Below are positions 17,409 to 22,501 of a stretch of 22,501 nt of DNA, one piece after another. A program made the translations under genes and the position numbers. Below the pieces are notes generated by a model, which had not been told where the DNA came from, did no database searches, and saw only the letters and a program-made list of their open reading frames with translations. The first letter of the stretch is position 1. Each line of letters opens with the position of its first letter. This stretch comes from an uncultured Bacilli bacterium (GTDB lineage Bacteria; Bacillota_I; Bacilli_A; ML615J-28; CAG-313), in contig CANQWZ010000013.1 in assembly GCA_947627685.1 (NCBI GenBank), forward strand, positions 1-22,501. Reading direction: 5' to 3'.

Positions 17409-18990
17409 GATCAATATAAATGGTTTTTTGATTGGTGTAAATAACCTCATAACCTTTGGTTTTAGGTATTTTCTTAAGATATCTAACTTGTACATAGTCA
17501 ACCGGTACACTAGAAGAACGATGAGCCTTAGAAAAACTTGACGCAAGATTAGCACAATATCTAATGTCATCTTCAGTTAAGTTATAAGTAGATAGTGGCA
17601 CTTTAAAAACAACATGTGCTCCTGGCATATCTTTAACATGAAACCACCAATCATTTTTACTTGCTAAATGATGAGTTAGATAATCATTTTGGAGATTGTT
17701 TTTGCCAACCATAATGGTGTTACCATTAAAAAGATATTTGGTAATGGTGATTTTTTTAGTTTTAGGCTTAGTCATCTTAGTATCTTTTAGATACTTATTT
17801 TTAACAAGTTCAACCCTAATTTCATCTAAATCATTTTTGTTTGCAAAAGTAATTTGGGTATAAATATTATCAAGATAAGAAATTTCTTCATTTGTTAATT
17901 GTAATTGTTCGTTAATCATTATTAGGGCATTTTTGGCTTTTTTACCCTTAGTAAAAATTTTCTTTAGATTAATACTAGGATCAAGGGTTGGATCAAGGGT
18001 AATGCTAACTTCGCGGTTTTCATTATTGTAGTCTTCAACCGTAATATGATCCATACCCTTTTTAACTTTGTATAAATTAGCTTGTAACAAAATACCTAAA
18101 TCATTATATTTTAAATTATCATTTGCAACTTTCAAATCAAGGGTTAAATTGTCAATTTTATTTTGTAAATGAATAATTTTATTTTTAACAACTCTTTTTA
18201 AATCTTTAGCCTTATCAGTATCAATGTGGCGATATTTTTGATAGAAAGTATCAAGCATCGAACAAATGGTGCTAAAATTAGCTTCAACAATATTTTGCTT
18301 TTCTAGTGGTAATAAATAAAAATCATATTTATTATCAAACTTATAAATGGCACATTCTAGTGGTGATCTTAAATAATCATAAAGGTTAAGATTATGGTTA
18401 TTTAGATGACTTAGAAAGCCTTTAGATACGCCTTGTAAAGCTTCTAAATCGTTAAAATCACGATCTACTAAAAAGGGATTAAGAGTCGTTTTACAGATAG
18501 GATATTGATAGATAGCTTTAGGTAAAATTATTCTAGTAACTGTATCACTAGGAGGAAGTTTTCGCATGGCATCTATTATAATATTATCATTATTTACTAA
18601 AATAATATTACTATTTCGTCCCATTAATTCAACTATTAAACGATATTCTAAATTATCACCTAATTCACTAGTTGAAGAAAATTTAAAAATAATGATACGG
18701 TCATTTGTAAATTGTAAAATATCTTCTAAAATACTTCTATCTAAATATTTTCGTAAAACCATACAAAAGTTTTTAGGAACATCAACTGATTCTACTTTAT
18801 GACTTGTAAGATATAATCTTGGCATATCAAGTGATGTTGATATTAAAAGATGTTTATTAACCCCTTTAAAGCGCATTTGTAGGATAATATCAAGAGTATC
18901 TGTTTCACTTATTTTATTTACCTTACTACCAAGTAATTCTGTACGTAATTCACTAACTAAAAAGTGAATAAAAATTCCATCATAGGGCAT
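17398..18990 (-). CDS. rqcH: Ribosome quality-control protein RqcH (NFACT family, 'fibronectin-binding protein')
   Basis: RqcH binds obstructed 50S subunits and recruits tRNA-Ala to add C-terminal alanine tails to stalled chains, marking them for degradation. The 530-aa protein has the NFACT-N domain with MPYDGI at the start, an NDR motif at residues 96-98 (the D97/R98 pair needed in the B. subtilis protein) and ELMGRNSNIIL. A central coiled-coil region (~270-370) with helix-hairpin-helix and coiled-coil middle elements follows, then the NFACT-R domain (GNTIMVGKNNLQNDYLT, DWWFHVKDMPGAHVVFK). The start is preceded by AAGGAAA on the minus strand. It is a single-gene unit divergent from gmk and ends convergently against the Cse60-like gene. 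Older databases call it fibronectin-binding protein A. Confidence 0.94.
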   Translation of the reverse strand: MPYDGIFIHFLVSELRTELLGSKVNKISETDTLDIILQMRFKGVNKHLLISTSLDMPRLYLTSHKVESVDVPKNFCMVLRKYLDRSILEDILQFTNDRIIIFKFSSTSELGDNLEYRLIVELMGRNSNIILVNNDNIIIDAMRKLPPSDTVTRIILPKAIYQYPICKTTLNPFLVDRDFNDLEALQGVSKGFLSHLNNHNLNLYDYLRSPLECAIYKFDNKYDFYLLPLEKQNIVEANFSTICSMLDTFYQKYRHIDTDKAKDLKRVVKNKIIHLQNKIDNLTLDLKVANDNLKYNDLGILLQANLYKVKKGMDHITVEDYNNENREVSITLDPTLDPSINLKKIFTKGKKAKNALIMINEQLQLTNEEISYLDNIYTQITFANKNDLDEIRVELVKNKYLKDTKMTKPKTKKITITKYLFNGNTIMVGKNNLQNDYLTHHLASKNDWWFHVKDMPGAHVVFKVPLSTYNLTEDDIRYCANLASSFSKAHRSSSVPVDYVQVRYLKKIPKTKGYEVIYTNQKTIYIDPNL

Positions 18991-19025
18991 AAATATTTTC
19001 CTTTTTCTTTATTAATTTACAACTT

Positions 19026-19054
19026 ATTATACAACAAAAAATTAAAAATAACAA
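19026..19054 (-). promoter_or_regulatory. Promoter of rqcH
   Basis: On the minus strand TTGTTA (19054-19049), a 17-nt spacer and TATAAT (19031-19026). The -35 box lies 5 nt from the -35 box of the divergent gmk promoter. Confidence 0.75.
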
Positions 19055-19059
19055 AACTA

Positions 19060-19088
19060 TTGAAAAAAAAAACTAATAATGGTAAAAT
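19060..19088 (+). promoter_or_regulatory. Promoter of the gmk-rpoZ-M32-uL15-like operon
   Basis: TTGAAA (19060-19065), a 17-nt spacer and TAAAAT (19083-19088) preceded by TGG. The leader to gmk is about 25 nt. Confidence 0.7.
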
Positions 19089-19119
19089 AAGTTAATAAAT
19101 ATCATTTTTGAGGTGCTTT

Positions 19120-19737
19120 ATGAAACTTAATGAAAAGGGGCTATTAATTGTTATATCAGGTCCTTCAGGGGTTGGTAAAGGAACGATTAGAAAAGCGTTA
19201 TTTAAAAGAGCAGGTCACAATCTTGATTTTTCTATATCAATGACTACTAGAAGCCCACGTGAAGGGGAAATAGATGGTCAAGATTATTATTTTGTGACTA
19301 AAGAAAAATTTGAAGCAGAACTCGCTAGAGGTAACTTATTAGAGCATGCTAAATTTGTCAACAATTACTATGGCACGCCTAAAGATAAAGTTATGGAAAA
19401 ACTAAAAGAAGGTAAAGAAGTTGTCCTAGAAATTGAAGTTCAGGGTGCTCTTCAAGTAAAGGCTAAAATGCAAGATGCGGTATTTATTTTTATTGCTCCC
19501 CCATCATGGGAAGCACTTGAAAGTAGATTAGTAAATCGTGATACCGAAACCAGTGATATTATCATTGAACGTTTAAATAAAGCCAAAAATGAAATTATGT
19601 TTGCTTCATCATATGATTATATTGTAATTAACGATGAAGTTGAAAATGCCGTCGATAAAATTATTGCCATTATTAGAGCTGAACATGCCAAATGTAAAAG
19701 AGCTTTAGAGGGCTATTATAGATTAATGGAGGAATAA
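19120..19737 (+). CDS. gmk: Guanylate kinase
   Basis: It phosphorylates GMP to GDP with ATP. The 205-aa length is normal. The P-loop is GPSGVGKGT (residues 14-22) and the GMP-binding region reads TTRSPREGEIDGQDYYFV, followed by LEIEVQGALQVK. The ATG at 19120 is used because GAGGTG lies 4 nt upstream; a TTG at 19108 would place that ribosome site inside the coding region. It is first of an operon, with rpoZ starting 4 nt after its stop, as in many Bacillota. It connects with the purine operon upstream: GMP formed by Hpt can be passed on here. Confidence 0.97.
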   Translation: MKLNEKGLLIVISGPSGVGKGTIRKALFKRAGHNLDFSISMTTRSPREGEIDGQDYYFVTKEKFEAELARGNLLEHAKFVNNYYGTPKDKVMEKLKEGKEVVLEIEVQGALQVKAKMQDAVFIFIAPPSWEALESRLVNRDTETSDIIIERLNKAKNEIMFASSYDYIVINDEVENAVDKIIAIIRAEHAKCKRALEGYYRLMEE

Positions 19738-19741
19738 CAAT

Positions 19742-19972
19742 ATGCATGAATCAGAAAACTTTAATCAAGAAAATGATGGTTTACGTTATCCATCAATTGA
19801 TGAACTAACGGATAAATCTTCATCAAAATATAAATTAGTTATCGCTGCTGCTAAAAGAGCTAAAGAAATTGATGAAAGCCACAAAAGTTATCTTGAAGAA
19901 ACTAGAAATTCCAAAAGTATCGGTATTGCTTTAGAAGAAATCATTGCGGACAAAGTAAAGGTTGAAGATTAA
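19742..19972 (+). CDS. rpoZ: RNA polymerase omega subunit
   Basis: Omega wraps the C-terminal part of beta-prime and aids assembly and stability of RNA polymerase. The 76-aa protein has the characteristic YPSIDELTDKSSSKYKLV and AAAKRAKEI core and the SIGIALEEI end. It carries about 14 extra polar residues before YPSIDEL, with no alternative start within them. GGAGG lies 9 nt before the ATG, inside the end of gmk. The stop TAA shares its last A with the ATG of the next gene (TAATG), which indicates translational coupling. Confidence 0.93.
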   Translation: MHESENFNQENDGLRYPSIDELTDKSSSKYKLVIAAAKRAKEIDESHKSYLEETRNSKSIGIALEEIIADKVKVED

Positions 19973-21471
19973 TGGAAGCAATTATCAAAAAATATTATGC
20001 ATATCGTGCTAAATTAAATGCTTTATCCTATGCCTTATATTTAATCAACTGGGATACTGAAACCGAAGCACCTTCGGGATGCTTGGATGAAAGAGCCAAA
20101 AACGTAGGTGAGTTAGTTAGCATGATGTTAGAAATATCGCATAGTAAAGATTATATAGAAGTAGTAAGAAAAATATATACTAGTAAAGATAGTGTTGATG
20201 AAGCTTTACGAAAAGAAATAATTAAAGTTTATGAAGCTTTAGAAAAAGAATTAAAAGTTCCCGAAAAAGAATTAATTGCATATGAAATGTTACTTGCAAG
20301 TGCTAATAATATTTGGAAAGAAGCTAAACTAACTGATAATTATAAATTATTTGCGCCGGTTTTAAAAAAAATAATTAATTGGCAAAAAAAGTATATCAAA
20401 TATGTTGAGACCCCTAATTTAAAAGGTTATAACGTTCTTTTAGATGATTATGAAAAAGGCTTTACCATGGCTGATTATGATTACCTATTTGATACTCTAA
20501 AAAAAGAACTTGTGCCTTTCGTCAAAAAAATAACTTCTAAAGAAGGTATTAATGATGAAGTAGTTAGAAAATACTATGATATTACTAAACAAAAAAAGTT
20601 TGCAAAATACTTAATGGATGTTATGTGCTTTGACCAAACCTATGGTATAACTAAAGAATCAGAACATCCTTTTACCTCAGGATATGGAACAACTGATGTT
20701 AGAGTAACATGTCATTATTATCCTAACTTGCTAACGTCTAGTATCTTTTCAATGATTCATGAATTAGGTCATGCAACTTATGAAAGGCAGTGTGATCCAA
20801 AATATGATGGAACTGCTCTTTCAGGAGGAACAACAATGGCAATGCATGAGTCACAATCAAGATTTTATGAAAATATTGTTGGTAGGAGTTATCCTTTTTG
20901 GCAAAAACATTATCAATATCTTCAAAGTCTTTTTGAGGAAAATTTACAAAATGTAACGATTGATGCCTTTTATAAAATGGTAAATAAAGTAGAAAAATCA
21001 TTAATAAGAACTGAAGCTGATGAGTTAACATATCCATTACATATCATGATTAGATATGATTTAGAAAAAATGATTTTTGAAGATAACGTTGATATTGCAA
21101 GTTTACCTAATTTATGGAATAAACTATATAAAGAATATTTAGATATCAATGTTGAAACTGATAAAGAAGGTATTTTACAAGATGTTCATTGGGCGGGAGG
21201 ATCATTTGGCTACTTTCCTACTTACGCCTTAGGTAGTGCTTATGCGGCACAATTATATCATCAAATGCAAAAAGAAATAGATGTTAACAAAGCTTTTTCA
21301 GCTAATAATTTAGCTGAAGTAAATGAATGGTTAAAAGAAAAAGTTCATAAATATGCTGGATCAAAAACCCCACAAGAAATATTGCTACTAGCAACTGGTG
21401 AGGTATTTAATCCTAAATATTATATAGATTATTTAAAAACAAAATATTCGAAAATATATAAAATAGATTAA
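19972..21471 (+). CDS. Metallocarboxypeptidase, peptidase family M32 (carboxypeptidase Taq type)
   Basis: M32 enzymes remove C-terminal residues from peptides with a broad preference and are cytosolic. The 499-aa length is standard. The metal site is complete: HELGH at residues 263-267, and the third ligand Glu293 in HESQSRFYEN exactly 30 residues after the first His, as in Taq carboxypeptidase. Other family blocks are INWDTETEAP near the N-terminus, GTTDVRVTCHY, IRTEADELTYPLHIMIRYDLE, and QDVHWAGGSFGYFPTYALG. No signal peptide is present. It overlaps rpoZ by 1 nt and lies 18 nt before the uL15-like gene. The usual Bacilli neighbours of gmk-rpoZ (coaBC, priA) are not here. Confidence 0.95.
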   Translation: MEAIIKKYYAYRAKLNALSYALYLINWDTETEAPSGCLDERAKNVGELVSMMLEISHSKDYIEVVRKIYTSKDSVDEALRKEIIKVYEALEKELKVPEKELIAYEMLLASANNIWKEAKLTDNYKLFAPVLKKIINWQKKYIKYVETPNLKGYNVLLDDYEKGFTMADYDYLFDTLKKELVPFVKKITSKEGINDEVVRKYYDITKQKKFAKYLMDVMCFDQTYGITKESEHPFTSGYGTTDVRVTCHYYPNLLTSSIFSMIHELGHATYERQCDPKYDGTALSGGTTMAMHESQSRFYENIVGRSYPFWQKHYQYLQSLFEENLQNVTIDAFYKMVNKVEKSLIRTEADELTYPLHIMIRYDLEKMIFEDNVDIASLPNLWNKLYKEYLDINVETDKEGILQDVHWAGGSFGYFPTYALGSAYAAQLYHQMQKEIDVNKAFSANNLAEVNEWLKEKVHKYAGSKTPQEILLLATGEVFNPKYYIDYLKTKYSKIYKID

Positions 21472-21489
21472 AAATATAAGGAGGCAATA

Positions 21490-22152
21490 ATGGCAAAAGT
21501 TGTTTTAAAAAGAAGAAGTTCAGAACATGACACTTATATCAAACGTAAAGAAAGAGGTACCTATGGGGAACTCGTATATGATGATGACGATATTATTGAA
21601 GAAGAACCAGTCCAAGAAGTAGAAGAGAAAGTTGAAGAAGTAGATAATAGCGACGAATTAAGAAGACTCGCTGAAGAAGAAGCCAAGAAAAAAGCTGAAG
21701 AAGAAGCAAAGAAAAAGGCCGAAGAAGAAGCAAGAAAGAAAGCTGAAGAAGAAGAACGCGCAAGAAAATTAGCTGAAGAAAAGGCTCATATGGAAGAACT
21801 CCAAAGAGAACAAGTTAGTGCAGCTGAAGTAAAAGAAATTGTATCTGATGAAACAGCTAATGCCTTAATTGAGGAAGAAGAAGAAACCGAAAAGATTTAT
21901 GGCACAAAGAAAGCTATTATTAATTTGGATGTTATTTCACGCAACTTTGAAGCAGGTGATTTAGTTACTGTCAATACGCTTAAAGAAAAGAAATTACTTG
22001 ATAAAAATGTATGCTTTGTTAAAGTACTTGCAAGAGGTACGATTGATAAACCTCTTACAGTTAAAGCTCAAGATTTCTCAATTGATGCGGCTAAGATGAT
22101 TCAACTTACCGGTGGTAAAGTTGTAATGCTTACTAAAAAAAAGTATTTCTAA
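21490..22152 (+). CDS. uL15-like protein: charged N-terminal extension and helix joined to the C-terminal domain of ribosomal protein L15
   Basis: The 220-aa protein has three parts. Residues 1-~40 are basic then acidic (VVLKRRSSEH, YDDDDIIEEE). Residues ~53-105 are Glu/Lys/Ala/Arg-rich units of the KKAEEEAKK kind, expected to form a straight single alpha-helix or coiled coil. Residues ~140-220 read like the C-terminal half of L15/L18e proteins: INLDVISRNFEAGDLVT, LKEKKLLDK, VKVLARGTIDKPLTVKAQDFS and a TGGKVVML end. The basic Gly/Arg-rich N-terminus of true L15 that enters the 23S rRNA is missing, so this is not ordinary rplO, whose normal place is the spc operon. A strong AAGGAGG lies 5 nt before the ATG. 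It ends the gmk operon and is followed by a terminator and then rpsL. A ribosome- or RNA-associated role is inference. Confidence 0.82.
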   Translation: MAKVVLKRRSSEHDTYIKRKERGTYGELVYDDDDIIEEEPVQEVEEKVEEVDNSDELRRLAEEEAKKKAEEEAKKKAEEEARKKAEEEERARKLAEEKAHMEELQREQVSAAEVKEIVSDETANALIEEEEETEKIYGTKKAIINLDVISRNFEAGDLVTVNTLKEKKLLDKNVCFVKVLARGTIDKPLTVKAQDFSIDAAKMIQLTGGKVVMLTKKKYF

Positions 22153-22156
22153 AACT

Positions 22157-22193
22157 AAAATGAATCCTATTTAAAAGATAGGATTCATTTTTT
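22157..22193 (+). terminator. Terminator of the gmk operon
   Basis: A perfect 10-bp core (22161-22170 with 22178-22187) is extended by A-T pairs to about 14 bp with a 7-nt loop, followed by T6 (22188-22193). It starts 5 nt after the uL15-like stop codon. Confidence 0.9.
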
Positions 22194-22238
22194 ATGTATA
22201 AAACTATTTTATTTGTTAATAATGATAGAGTAACTTGT

Positions 22239-22267
22239 TTGACTTTTCTTCACAAAATGAGTATAAT
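22239..22267 (+). promoter_or_regulatory. Promoter of rpsL (str operon)
   Basis: TTGACT (22239-22244), a 17-nt spacer and TATAAT (22262-22267): the closest match to the sigma-A consensus in the window, as expected for a ribosomal protein operon. Transcription would start near 22274. Confidence 0.85.
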
Positions 22268-22273
22268 ATTACT

Positions 22274-22376
22274 GGTTATGTTTTGGCTATTGTCAAGACT
22301 ATATTTTTTGGAATATTGAAACACGTGGAAATGTGGAAGTATTTCAAATGCAAATATCTTGGAAAGGAGAAAAAAG
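22274..22376 (+). promoter_or_regulatory. 5' leader of rpsL, possibly structured
   Basis: About 103 nt separate the predicted transcription start from the rpsL ATG, longer than the ~25-30 nt leaders of purB and gmk. An inverted repeat (22316-22324 with 22339-22347, one mismatch) would form a hairpin, and a small one (ATATT/AATAT) lies just upstream. The ribosome site AAGGAG lies at 22364-22369. I do not recognise a known riboswitch or r-protein leader class. Confidence 0.4.
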
Positions 22377-22501
22377 ATGCCTACAATTAATCAGTTAGTC
22401 CGTAATTCACGTGAAGATAAGATTAAAAAATCTAAATCACCACATCTTGGCATTGGTTTTAATTCTTTAAAAAAGGTAACTACTAGTATTAATTGCCCTC
22501 A
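22377..22501 (+). CDS. rpsL: Ribosomal protein S12 (uS12), 3' end cut off by the window
   Basis: S12 sits in the decoding centre of the 30S subunit and affects translational accuracy. The 41 visible residues begin MPTINQLVR and continue with KKSKSPHLGIGFNSLKKVTTS, matching the Bacillus-type form with the GYNSxKK stretch rather than the proteobacterial form. AAGGAG lies 7 nt upstream of the ATG. The PKKPNSALRK region with the streptomycin-related lysines is outside the window. It is normally followed by rpsG, fusA and tuf, which cannot be seen here. Confidence 0.95.
   Translation, partial: MPTINQLVRNSREDKIKKSKSPHLGIGFNSLKKVTTSINCP

Noticed and set aside
17398..18990. Fibronectin-binding adhesin
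   Set aside because: The family's established role is ribosome quality control; there is no signal peptide, and the NDR motif and NFACT-R domain are intact.
19108..19119. TTG start for guanylate kinase four codons upstream
   Set aside because: It would place GAGGTG inside the coding region; the ATG at 19120 has the right spacing to it.

Overview
The window is AT-rich, low-GC Gram-positive DNA. It carries strong AAGGAG-type ribosome sites, near-consensus sigma-A promoters, classical lipoprotein signal peptides and Bacilli-style gene pairs (dnaD-nth, gmk-rpoZ). Together with RqcH and a Bacillus-type ribosomal protein S12 start, this points to an uncultured or little-studied member of Bacilli near the Erysipelotrichia/RF39/Acholeplasma side. 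That placement is inference. Trp is written as TGG in the conserved proteins, so the standard bacterial code applies.

Region 1 (1-9545) is a cell-surface locus. It starts inside a long secreted protein with several YDG/MBG-type beta repeats and a C-terminal membrane anchor. A 192-aa lipoprotein follows 1 nt later, then a strong terminator. After a gene-free stretch of about 500 nt holding a promoter and a long leader comes a giant modular lipoprotein of InlB-type repeats, Ig-like domains, MBG repeats and beta-helix-like segments. One missing base near 7594 splits it; repaired, it would be about 1,994 aa.

Region 2 (9586-14241) is one operon for purine interconversion and salvage: purB, purA, a COG2509-type FAD-dependent dehydrogenase, and hpt. 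It has a consensus promoter and a 21-bp terminator stem. PurA and PurB turn IMP into AMP and Hpt recycles hypoxanthine/guanine. The flavoprotein is the unexplained member.

Region 3 (14313-17408) holds an AlbA_2/Schlafen-type putative regulator with a lysine-rich linker built from 66-bp tandem repeats, then dnaD and nth (replication initiation and base excision repair). A 58-aa gene resembling sporulation protein Cse60 follows, its Shine-Dalgarno buried in the nth terminator hairpin.

Region 4 (17398-22501): rqcH (minus strand) is transcribed divergently from gmk-rpoZ-M32 carboxypeptidase-uL15-like. The last gene joins a charged single-helix-like segment to the C-terminal half of ribosomal protein L15. 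It sits just upstream of the promoter, leader and start of rpsL (S12), which runs off the window. The uL15-like gene is the best candidate for something little described; the frameshifted giant surface protein and the Cse60 locus are next.
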